The notes under the pieces: generated by a model
Told to the model about the DNA's origin: nothing
The model's database searches: none
The model's input: only the letters and a program-made list of their open reading frames with translations
Part shown: positions 1 to 5,718 of the stretch, one piece after another
Position numbering within the stretch: the first letter of the stretch is position 1
Layout: the number at the start of each line of letters is the position of its first letter
Position numbers and translations under genes: made by a program
Assembly (NCBI GenBank): GCA_958420075.1
Contig: CATZIM010000097.1
Span: 1-6,764 of the forward strand
DNA length: 6,764 bases
Direction of reading: 5' to 3'
From: an uncultured Clostridia bacterium
GTDB lineage: Bacteria > Bacillota > Clostridia > Lachnospirales > Anaerotignaceae

Positions 1-1287
1 TCTCCACAAAATTTCATGAGGCAGATAATCACCTTCAAAAGCATGGCGCAGAAGGTATTTTCCTTTGCCATAAGTATTGATTTTCTTTTCCGGGTCAACG
101 GACATGACATACTTTACGAAATCCAGATCCCCGAAAGGCACCCGGGCTTCCAGAGAATGTACCGAAATGCAGCGGTCTGCCCGCAGAACATCGTACATAT
201 GCAATTCACGCAAACGTTTCTGCGCTTCTTTCTGGAATGCATCCGCATCGGGAGCATAGTCTGTATATTTATATCCAAACAGTTCATCGGAAATCTCACC
301 AGTCAGCAATACGCGAATATCTGTATTTTCATGGATAGCTTTGCAAATCAGGTACATGCCCATGCTGGCACGAATAGTGGTAATATCAAAGGTACCCAAT
401 GCCTGAATGACTGTTTCCAGAGAATCCAGAACCTGTTCTTTTGTCATATAGAATTCTGTATGGTCGCTGCCGATATAGTCAGCAACCTGTTTTGCATATT
501 TCAAATCAATGGCATCTTCGCTCATGCCGATGGCAAATGTACGAATAGGCACTTTTGATTTCTTTGCTGCAATGGCGCATACCAAAGAGGAATCCAGACC
601 GCCGGAAAGCAAAAATCCTACTTTTGCATCTGCTACCAGTCTTTTTTCCACCCCTGCAACCAACTTGTCATGGATGTTTTTGCAAACAGTTTCCAGATCG
701 TCATGGCAAACTTCATCTACATTCGCAATATCGCAATAGCAAATGAATTTACCATCCTTATAATAATGCCCCGGCGGAAATGGCATGATACGTTCTGTCA
801 AGCCTACCAGGTTCTTCGGTTCACTGGCAAACACAATGACACCGTTTTTATCATAACCATAATATAAAGGACGAATCCCGATAGGATCTCTGGCAGCAAT
901 AAAAGTCTTTGCTTCTGCATCATAAAGAATCAAAGCAAATTCTGCATCCAGCATGGCAAACATGTCTGTGCCAAATTCCCGATACATGGGCAGCAGAACT
1001 TCGCAGTCTGATTCACTTTGAAAAGTATATTTTTCCGCCAATACCTTTTTGATTTTTTCGAAACCGTAAATTTCCCCATTGCAGACTACATAACTGCCAT
1101 CCAATGCAAAAGGCTGCATACCGGATGGTGTCAAACCCATAATTGCCAATCTGTGAAATCCCAAATATCCATTTCCTGTATCTACAATGCGGCTGTCATC
1201 AGGACCACGAGAAATGGTACGGTCAAAGCCCTCCTGAAATAACGCCAAATCCACACTGCTGCCGCAATATCCCATAATTGAGCACAT
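1..1287 (-). CDS. asnB: Asparagine synthetase B, glutamine-hydrolysing (C-terminus beyond window)
   Basis: Cytosolic enzyme that makes asparagine from aspartate, ATP and glutamine. The 429 visible residues begin MCSIMGYCG, so after Met removal Cys2 is the N-terminal nucleophile of the Ntn-type glutaminase domain (about residues 2-190). Its other glutamine-site residues are visible: R46 in FHRLAI, N70-E72 in NGEIY, and D94 in ESDCE. The synthetase domain follows, with the ATP-pyrophosphatase loop SGGLDSS at 228-234 and GEISDELFG at 330-338, where family members more often have GEGSDE. Family members are usually about 500-550 residues, so roughly the last 100 lie outside the window and no stop codon is seen. 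The start is set by AAGGAGGT with AGGAGG at 1296-1301, eight bases upstream. The gene lies 81 bases downstream of glnN on the same strand and is probably co-transcribed, which suits a glutamine-consuming step. The family assignment is very secure. Confidence 0.96.
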   Translation of the reverse strand, partial: MCSIMGYCGSSVDLALFQEGFDRTISRGPDDSRIVDTGNGYLGFHRLAIMGLTPSGMQPFALDGSYVVCNGEIYGFEKIKKVLAEKYTFQSESDCEVLLPMYREFGTDMFAMLDAEFALILYDAEAKTFIAARDPIGIRPLYYGYDKNGVIVFASEPKNLVGLTERIMPFPPGHYYKDGKFICYCDIANVDEVCHDDLETVCKNIHDKLVAGVEKRLVADAKVGFLLSGGLDSSLVCAIAAKKSKVPIRTFAIGMSEDAIDLKYAKQVADYIGSDHTEFYMTKEQVLDSLETVIQALGTFDITTIRASMGMYLICKAIHENTDIRVLLTGEISDELFGYKYTDYAPDADAFQKEAQKRLRELHMYDVLRADRCISVHSLEARVPFGDLDFVKYVMSVDPEKKINTYGKGKYLLRHAFEGDYLPHEILWR

Positions 1288-1295
1288 CAGCCTTA

Positions 1296-1301
1296 CCTCC
1301 T
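1296..1301 (-). promoter_or_regulatory. Ribosome binding site of asnB
   Basis: On the minus strand this reads AGGAGG within AAGGAGGT, a near-perfect match to the anti-Shine-Dalgarno sequence. It sits eight bases before the ATG and fixes the start that places Cys2 as the glutaminase nucleophile. Confidence 0.9.
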
Positions 1302-1312
1302 TTATCAATCCA

Positions 1313-1347
1313 CAGAAAACGAAACCAGTACGCGGTTTCGTTTTCTG
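1313..1347 (-). other. Perfect 14-bp hairpin in the glnN-asnB intergenic region
   Basis: CAGAAAACGAAACC and GGTTTCGTTTTCTG form a perfect 14-bp stem around a 7-base loop (arms 1313-1326 and 1334-1347). On the minus-strand transcript it starts 21 bases after the glnN stop codon and ends 11 bases before the asnB Shine-Dalgarno core. The sequence after the stem (TGGATTGATAAAGG) lacks a uridine tract, so this is not a textbook intrinsic terminator. It could be an mRNA processing or stability element that sets glnN:asnB dosage, or a regulator-binding hairpin. The structure is certain from the sequence; its role is inferred. Confidence 0.8.
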
Positions 1348-1368
1348 CTTCTCTTTCCTCTTTTGTTT

Positions 1369-3465
1369 TTATTTCACGCCAAAAAGCAATTCTCCATATG
1401 TAGGGAACGGCCAGTATTTTCTTGCAGTGATGGTTTCTGCTTCGTCACAAGGCACCCGCAGTTCCCGCATTTTTACCAGCACCTGATCCCGAATAAAAGC
1501 TGATTCTTCGCAAACCGTTTCTGTGGACTTCAAAGAAATCAGAGATTTTTTCAGTTCCTGTATTTTCAGTGCGATTTCGTCAGTCAAAGCAGACAGGTTT
1601 TTCACTCTCTCGCATTCAAAAGCACAGGTGATCTGTTCATTCAAAGCTTTTTTCGCTGCTGCTGTTTTTGCAAGCTCCATTGCATATGCGGTGATTGCCG
1701 GCAGAATTTCTTTTTCTGCCATATCTACCATAGTATTTGCTTCGATAACAATGGATTTACAGTAGTTTTCCAGCACAATTTCATAACGCGCACGCAGTTC
1801 CGGTTCTGTGTAAATCTTCTGACCTGTCAGCAATTCCACATTTTTCCGATCCAGAATATGAGGTACACAATCAGGTGTGGAAGGATAATTGCTCAGACCT
1901 CTTTTCAGCGTTGCTTCCTGAATCCATGCGTCATCGTAGCCGTTTCCGTTAAAGATAATACGTTTATGTTCTTTAATTGTGTTTTTCAGCATTTCCTGAA
2001 GAGCTGTCTGGAAATCAGGCGCCTGTTCCAGATAATCAGCATAAACCCGCAGGCTCTCTGCCACTGCGCTGTTCAGCATGATATTTGCGCAGGCAATGCT
2101 GTCTGAAGACCCAACCATACGGAATTCAAATTTATTGCCTGTAAATGCAAAAGGAGATGTACGGTTACGGTCAGTGTTATCTTTTGTAAACTTGGGCAAT
2201 ACATCAACACCCAATTTCATTTTTGTCTTTTTTACACCGCAGTAAGGTGTATCATTTTCCAGAGATTCCAGAACTGCGTTCAGCTCATCGCCAAGGAAAA
2301 TGGAAACGATTGCCGGCGGTGCTTCCTGCGCACCCAAACGCAGGTCATTTCCGGCTGTTGCAACGGAAATACGAAGCAGATCCTGATAATCATCCACCGC
2401 TTTGATGACCGCACACAAGAACAGCAGGAACTGTGCGTTGTCATGAGGTGTTTCGCCAGGAGAAAGCAGGTTCACGCCTTCATCCGTGGAAATAGACCAG
2501 TTATTATGCTTGCCGCTGCCGTTGACGCCAGCAAAGGGTTTTTCATGAAGCAGACAAACCAAACCATGTCTTGCGGCAACTTTCTGCATGATTTCCATTG
2601 TCAGCTGGTTGTGGTCTGTTGCAATATTGGTTGTTGTGTAGATGGGTGCCAATTCATGCTGTGCCGGAGCCACTTCATTGTGCTCTGTCTTTGCCAGTAT
2701 GCCAAGCTTCCACAATTCTTCATTCAAATCTTCCATAAAAGAGGCTACTGTAGGTTTGATGGCACCAAAATAGTGATCGTCCAATTCCTGACCTTTCGGC
2801 GGCTTTGCACCAAACAAAGTACGGCCAGTAAAAATCAGGTCACGACGTTTTTCATACATTTCTCTGTCTACCAGGAAATATTCCTGCTCCGGTCCTACAG
2901 AAGTACGGACACATTTTACATGGTCATTGCCAAACAGACGCAGGATACGCAGTGCCTGGCGGTTCAATGCTTCCATAGATCTGAGCAGTGGTGTTTTCTT
3001 ATCCAGTGCTTCCCCTGCATAAGAACAAAAAGCAGTGGGAATACACAGGGTTTTTCCTTTGATGAAGGCATATGATGTAGGATCCCATGCTGTATATCCT
3101 CTTGCTTCGAATGTGGCACGCAGCCCGCCTGAAGGAAAAGATGATGCGTCTGGTTCGCCTTTGATCAATTCTGAACCAGAAAATTCCATAATCACTCTGC
3201 CGTCGGGTGCTGGTGTAATGAAGCTGTCATGTTTTTCCGCTGTAATGCCAGTCAATGGCTGGAACCAATGGGTGTAATGGGTTGCTCCATTGGAAATGGC
3301 CCAATCTTTCATAGCTGTTGCCACAGCGTTGGCAACGGAAATGTCTAACTTTGCTCCCTCATCGATAGTTTTTTTCAGGGACTGATATACTTCACTTGAC
3401 AATCGTGCTTTCATTACCCTGTCATCAAAGACCAGGGAACCAAAATAATCAGATACATGTTTCAT
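1369..3465 (-). CDS. glnN: Glutamine synthetase type III
   Basis: ATP-dependent ligation of ammonia to glutamate, the main route of ammonium assimilation; type III enzymes are large cytosolic oligomers. The protein is 698 residues, matching the roughly 700-730 of GSIII and much longer than type I (about 440-470). Visible signatures in order are THWFQPLTG at 65-73, the metal-site motif GPEQEYF at 191-197, [16 protein letters not shown] at 261-276, the glutamate-site motif [10 protein letters not shown] at 315-324, and [21 protein letters not shown] at 434-454. The C-terminus [15 protein letters not shown] is typical of GSIII. The reading frame opens at 3501, but I take the ATG at 3465: it has AGAGGGGG seven bases upstream, starts [10 protein letters not shown] as in relatives, and the extra 12 codons ([12 protein letters not shown]) would overlap that binding site. 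The gene is divergent from a type I GS-like gene and carries a terminator-like hairpin in its leader, suggesting control by attenuation. Confidence 0.97.
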   Translation of the reverse strand: MKHVSDYFGSLVFDDRVMKARLSSEVYQSLKKTIDEGAKLDISVANAVATAMKDWAISNGATHYTHWFQPLTGITAEKHDSFITPAPDGRVIMEFSGSELIKGEPDASSFPSGGLRATFEARGYTAWDPTSYAFIKGKTLCIPTAFCSYAGEALDKKTPLLRSMEALNRQALRILRLFGNDHVKCVRTSVGPEQEYFLVDREMYEKRRDLIFTGRTLFGAKPPKGQELDDHYFGAIKPTVASFMEDLNEELWKLGILAKTEHNEVAPAQHELAPIYTTTNIATDHNQLTMEIMQKVAARHGLVCLLHEKPFAGVNGSGKHNNWSISTDEGVNLLSPGETPHDNAQFLLFLCAVIKAVDDYQDLLRISVATAGNDLRLGAQEAPPAIVSIFLGDELNAVLESLENDTPYCGVKKTKMKLGVDVLPKFTKDNTDRNRTSPFAFTGNKFEFRMVGSSDSIACANIMLNSAVAESLRVYADYLEQAPDFQTALQEMLKNTIKEHKRIIFNGNGYDDAWIQEATLKRGLSNYPSTPDCVPHILDRKNVELLTGQKIYTEPELRARYEIVLENYCKSIVIEANTMVDMAEKEILPAITAYAMELAKTAAAKKALNEQITCAFECERVKNLSALTDEIALKIQELKKSLISLKSTETVCEESAFIRDQVLVKMRELRVPCDEAETITARKYWPFPTYGELLFGVK

Positions 3466-3472
3466 AGAAAAA

Positions 3473-3480
3473 CCCCCTCT
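3473..3480 (-). promoter_or_regulatory. Ribosome binding site of glnN
   Basis: On the minus strand this reads AGAGGGGG, seven bases upstream of the ATG at 3465. It decides that start over the upstream in-frame ATG at 3501, which lies in the uridine-rich tail of the leader hairpin and has no comparable site. Confidence 0.8.
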
Positions 3481-3485
3481 TTTGT

Positions 3486-3543
3486 AAAATAAAAAAGGCA
3501 AAGGGGACTCTGAGGGTATGACCTCAAAGACGCCTTTGCCTTT
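3486..3543 (-). terminator. Terminator-like attenuator hairpin in the glnN 5' leader
   Basis: On the minus-strand transcript an 11-bp outer stem (AAAGGCAAAGG with CCTTTGCCTTT, plus-strand 3533-3543 and 3494-3504) encloses a 3x3 internal loop. An inner 8-bp stem follows (CTTTGAGG with CCTCAGAG, one G-U pair, 3522-3529 and 3508-3515) with hexaloop UCAUAC (3516-3521). The stem runs straight into UUUAUUUU (3486-3493), giving the stem-plus-U-tract form of an intrinsic terminator. It lies between the predicted glnN promoter and the glnN start, only about 20 bases from that ATG, so it would abort transcription at roughly 60 nt unless relieved. The structure is directly visible. Attenuation, and a role for the nearby ANTAR protein, are inference. 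Confidence 0.8.
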
Positions 3544-3552
3544 GACTCATAT

Positions 3553-3581
3553 TTTATACACCCATAATTCATTTTTGTCAA
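3553..3581 (-). promoter_or_regulatory. Sigma-A type promoter of glnN (and asnB)
   Basis: Minus-strand TTGACA (-35, 3576-3581) and TATAAA (-10, 3553-3558) are separated by exactly 17 bases, and TG directly precedes the -10. This is close to consensus for housekeeping sigma-A. The predicted transcription start is about 3546-3548, so the transcript begins only a few bases before the leader hairpin and the leader is about 80 nt. Such a strong core promoter suits control after initiation or by repression. Confidence 0.82.
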
Positions 3582-3591
3582 TGGGTCTTTC

Positions 3592-3613
3592 ATAATTTTT
3601 TTCAAAAAATTAT
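3592..3613. repeat. 22-bp AT-only-armed palindrome upstream of the glnN promoter
   Basis: Perfect 10-bp arms ATAATTTTTT (3592-3601) and AAAAAATTAT (3604-3613) flank a 2-base centre TC. It occupies roughly -45 to -67 relative to the predicted glnN start, immediately upstream of the -35. That is the position of an UP element or an activator site. In AT-rich intergenic DNA some A/T symmetry is expected by chance, so a role as a protein site is tentative. Confidence 0.5.
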
Positions 3614-3617
3614 TATG

Positions 3618-3696
3618 TTTTCCATAAAATTACAAATTTCCAATTTTGACCATGTTATGCGTACATATTTTTCCTTATACAATTTTTTATGGAAAA
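3618..3696. repeat. 12-bp perfect inverted repeat in the divergent promoter region
   Basis: TTTTCCATAAAA at 3618-3629 and its exact reverse complement TTTTATGGAAAA at 3685-3696 are separated by 55 bases. The right arm overlaps the expected -35 position of the divergent GS-like operon, and the left arm lies about 70-80 bases upstream of the predicted glnN start. The repeat lies upstream of both predicted transcription starts, so it would act as DNA rather than RNA. Paired operators for a regulator serving both operons are a plausible reading. It does not match the Bacillus GlnR/TnrA pattern TGTNA-N7-TNACA. Confidence 0.55.
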
Positions 3697-3718
3697 TATA
3701 TCGAAACTGTGCTATATT
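3690..3718 (+). promoter_or_regulatory. Probable extended -10 promoter of the GS-I/ANTAR operon
   Basis: TGCTATATT at 3710-3718 is an extended -10 (TG-N-TATATT). The -35 position 17 bases upstream (3690-3695) reads TGGAAA, a poor match to TTGACA, as is common when an extended -10 is present. The predicted start is near 3725, leaving a leader of about 60 bases in which I see no terminator hairpin. The weak -35 overlaps the right arm of the 12-bp inverted repeat, so expression may depend on a regulator. This call is less certain than the glnN promoter. Confidence 0.5.
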
Positions 3719-3772
3719 ACTTTTTATAAATGTTGCAAAGTTCGAAAAAAATGTTGAAAATGAGAGGAAAGC

Positions 3773-3778
3773 AGGTGG
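3773..3778 (+). promoter_or_regulatory. Ribosome binding site of the GS-I-like gene
   Basis: AGGTGG lies five bases before the ATG at 3784. It supports that start over the upstream in-frame ATGs at 3730 and 3751, which would add up to 18 lysine-rich residues not found at the start of this family. Confidence 0.65.
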
Positions 3779-3783
3779 AATTC

Positions 3784-4998
3784 ATGAAATATTCCAAACA
3801 GGAAGTATTACAGTATGTCCAGGAAGAAGATGTCAAATTCATCCGTTTGGCTTTTTGCAATGTTTTTGGCAAACAGAAAAATATCTCCATCATGCCGGAT
3901 GAACTGCCTCGGGCTTTTTCCTATGGCATTGCCATCGACGGTTCTGCCATTGCAGGTTTTGGGGATGAAGCCGAATCTGATCTGCTGCTCCATCCGGAAC
4001 CTGATACCCTGATGGTACTTCCCTGGCGACCAGAACACGGCAGAGTTGTGCGTATGTTTTGCAGCATTTCCTATCCAGACGGACGTCCTTTTGTCTGTGA
4101 TACCAGAAGCCTGCTGAAAAAAGCCATTTCTGATGCGGAATCTGCCGGTATTTCCTTTGCTTTCGGCCCCGAAATGGAATTCTATCTTTTCCAGTTAAAT
4201 GCGGAAGGACAGCCCACAAAAACGCCGTACGATAACGCAGGCTATATGGATATTGCACCAGAAGACAAATGCGAAAATGTTCGGCGGGAAATCTGCCTGA
4301 TGCTGGAGCAGATGGGAATTTATCCAGAAAGTTCTCATCACGAAGAAGGCCCCGGACAAAACGAAATTGATTTCCGTTACTCCGATCCCCTGACTGCTGC
4401 AGACAATACACTGACCTTTCAAGCTGTTGTAAAAACAGTGGCAGAACGGAATGGTCTTTATGCGGATTTTAGCCCGAAGCCATTGCGCCATCAACCAGGG
4501 AATGGGTTTCACATCAACATTTCTGTTAAAGGCGGAAACTGTGAAGATCCCCTATCCCATATGATTGCAGGTATTCTGGAACATATTTCAGAATTGACTG
4601 TTTTTCTGAATCCCACGGTCGCTTCTTATGAACGTTTCGGCGGACCAAAAGCACCTGAGTATATTTCCTGGTCAAACCAGAACCGTTCTCAGCTCATTCG
4701 TGTTCCTGCCGCTGTAGATGCATATCGTCGTGCTGAGCTGCGTTCTCCAGACCCTACGACCAATCCATATCTGGCATTTGCTCTTTTGATCTACGCTGGA
4801 CTGGATGGCATCCAGCAAAAATTGCCCCTGCCTGCGCCTACGGACTTGAACCTGTTTACGGCTAGTGCAGACATTTTGGCTCATTTGCAGCGATTGCCAC
4901 TGACTTTACGGGAAGCGGCAACATTGGCAGCCAACAGTTCCTTTGTATCAAAGCATCTGCCAAAAACCATTATACAAACATATTATAACCAGCGGTAA
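3784..4998 (+). CDS. glnA: Type I glutamine synthetase family protein, short and with an altered active-site flap
   Basis: The fold is that of a type I glutamine synthetase: N-terminal beta-grasp domain (about residues 14-100, FIRLAFCNVFGKQKNISI) and C-terminal catalytic domain. Retained catalytic signatures are FGPEMEF (128-133), HHEEGPGQNEID (185-196), NGFHINIS (240-247, H243), NRSQLIRVP (300-308) and ELRSPDPTTNPYLAFA (318-333). The protein has 404 residues, against 440-470 usual. It ends about 23 residues earlier than B. subtilis GlnA and lacks that enzyme's Trp/Tyr-rich tail. The loop that normally reads NSYKRLVPGYEAP is ASYERFGGPKAP (280-291): one residue shorter, with Asn replaced by Ala and the ammonium-binding flap Glu by Lys. 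The Tyr adenylylated in enteric GS is Phe here (NLF, 356-358). The stretch around B. subtilis feedback residue Arg62 reads GFGDEAESD, without that Arg. It may make glutamine, ligate another amine to glutamate, or act as a sensor. The family is sure; the substrate is not. Confidence 0.88.
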   Translation: MKYSKQEVLQYVQEEDVKFIRLAFCNVFGKQKNISIMPDELPRAFSYGIAIDGSAIAGFGDEAESDLLLHPEPDTLMVLPWRPEHGRVVRMFCSISYPDGRPFVCDTRSLLKKAISDAESAGISFAFGPEMEFYLFQLNAEGQPTKTPYDNAGYMDIAPEDKCENVRREICLMLEQMGIYPESSHHEEGPGQNEIDFRYSDPLTAADNTLTFQAVVKTVAERNGLYADFSPKPLRHQPGNGFHINISVKGGNCEDPLSHMIAGILEHISELTVFLNPTVASYERFGGPKAPEYISWSNQNRSQLIRVPAAVDAYRRAELRSPDPTTNPYLAFALLIYAGLDGIQQKLPLPAPTDLNLFTASADILAHLQRLPLTLREAATLAANSSFVSKHLPKTIIQTYYNQR

Positions 4999-5016
4999 GA
5001 GAAAGGACTTTCGAAA

Positions 5017-5022
5017 AGGAGG
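5017..5022 (+). promoter_or_regulatory. Ribosome binding site that fixes a TTG start
   Basis: AGGAGG, within AAAAGGAGGGGAG, lies eight bases before the TTG at 5031. This strong site makes TTG the credible start of the ANTAR gene, since no ATG or GTG lies in frame at a better distance. Confidence 0.85.
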
Positions 5023-5030
5023 GGAGCATT

Positions 5031-5615
5031 TTGAGTTTAAAAGAACGTGTTTACAGCGTATTGGTCATATCTTCAAAAGAAAATTTCAATGCATCTCTGC
5101 AATCTCTGCTCCCTGAGTCCAAGTATGCCCCTGTGCAGATTGTTTCCAGTGTCAGTTTGGCAAAGCGGGTTCTGTTGGAACGCAGTTTTGATTTTGTATT
5201 CATCAATACCCCTCTGCCCGATGATTTCGGCACAAGATTTGCCATTGAGATTTCCGGAAACAAAGGCACTGTCATTCTTTTACTGGTACGGAACGAAGTC
5301 TATGAAGAAGTTTGTGATAAAGTCACGGAATACGGCATTCTAACATTGCCAAAACCCGCTTCCAAACAAATGGTTGCACACACCTTAAATTTCATGGCTG
5401 GCATCCGGGAGCGTCTGAGAAAATTGGAAAACAAATCCCTTTCCATGGAAGAAAAAATGAAAGAAATCCGTCTGGTAAACCGTGCCAAATGGGTACTCAT
5501 TGACGAATTGAAAATGTCCGAGGCAGACGCCCATCGCTATATCGAAAAACAGGCAATGGACCGTTGTGTTTCCCGCAGAGAAATTGCCGAGGAAATCATT
5601 TCCACATATCTTTAA
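5031..5615 (+). CDS. Pseudo-receiver/ANTAR-domain transcription antiterminator-type regulator
   Basis: ANTAR proteins bind hairpins in nascent mRNA leaders and prevent intrinsic termination; many control nitrogen genes. The 194 residues divide into an N-terminal receiver-like domain (about 8-118), a charged, probably coiled-coil linker (about 122-150, GIRERLRKLENKSLSMEEKM), and a C-terminal ANTAR three-helix domain (about 143-194). The ANTAR pattern is clear: RAKWVLIDELKMSEADAHRYI, then EKQAMDRCVSRREIAEEII. The receiver is degenerate. The acidic pair after strand 1 is replaced by Ser-Ser (LVISSKENF), and the phosphoacceptor position after strand 3 is Asn59 (FDFVFINTPLP), although Lys108 (LPKP) remains. 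It should therefore not take phosphate from a histidine kinase and more likely senses a ligand or partner protein, as AmiR-type regulators do. The start is TTG. It lies 32 bases after the GS-I-like gene, almost surely in the same operon, and probably regulates nitrogen genes such as the divergent glnN. Confidence 0.93.
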   Translation: MSLKERVYSVLVISSKENFNASLQSLLPESKYAPVQIVSSVSLAKRVLLERSFDFVFINTPLPDDFGTRFAIEISGNKGTVILLLVRNEVYEEVCDKVTEYGILTLPKPASKQMVAHTLNFMAGIRERLRKLENKSLSMEEKMKEIRLVNRAKWVLIDELKMSEADAHRYIEKQAMDRCVSRREIAEEIISTYL

Positions 5616-5640
5616 ACAAAACAACCATATATACAAAATC

Positions 5641-5677
5641 AAACAGGCAGACATGGATACTTCACATCTGCCTGTTT
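5641..5677. terminator. Convergent, probably bidirectional intrinsic terminator
   Basis: AAACAGGCAGA (5641-5651) and TCTGCCTGTTT (5667-5677) form a perfect 11-bp stem with a 15-base loop. It lies between the convergent ANTAR gene (ends 5615) and surface-protein gene (ends 5719). The minus-strand tail (GTTTGATTTTG) is the more uridine-rich. The plus-strand tail (GTTTCATATTTAATC) is weaker but plausible. Confidence 0.8.
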
Positions 5678-5718
5678 CATATTTAATCAAAAAATTATGG
5701 CTGTGTTATTTTAGAGTT

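Noticed and set aside
16..558. 180-codon open frame on the plus strand opposite asnB
   Set aside because: It is a shadow of the asnB coding frame, whose minus-strand translation matches the asparagine synthetase family throughout.
2443..3075. 210-codon open frame on the plus strand inside glnN
   Set aside because: It is antisense to strongly conserved GSIII coding sequence, its translation is Cys/Phe/Gln-rich without domain character, and no good ribosome binding site precedes it.
3466..3501. Longer glnN start adding 12 residues ([12 protein letters not shown])
   Set aside because: The extension covers the strong AGAGGGGG site, begins within the U-tract of the leader hairpin, and is not typical of GSIII N-termini.
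3494..3543. glnN leader as a classic dual-hexaloop ANTAR element or a known glutamine riboswitch
   Set aside because: There is only one hexaloop hairpin, its loop (UCAUAC) lacks the A1/G4 pattern, and no glutamine-aptamer signature is recognisable. I keep only the terminator/attenuator call.
3640..3670. Possible GlnR/TnrA-type operator (TGTTATGCGTACA)
   Set aside because: TGT and ACA are only 13 bases apart overall, against 17 in the TGTNA-N7-TNACA consensus, and the inner positions are not symmetric.
3890..4411. 173-codon minus-strand open frame opposite the GS-I-like gene
   Set aside because: The plus strand encodes a clear GS family protein here. The antisense translation has no recognisable features and no ribosome binding site.
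4615..4660. Frameshift or sequencing error explaining the odd GS-I flap
   Set aside because: The frame is intact on both sides, with conserved motifs immediately before (NPTVASYERF) and after (ISWSNQNRSQLIR). The change is a clean substitution plus a single-codon length difference.
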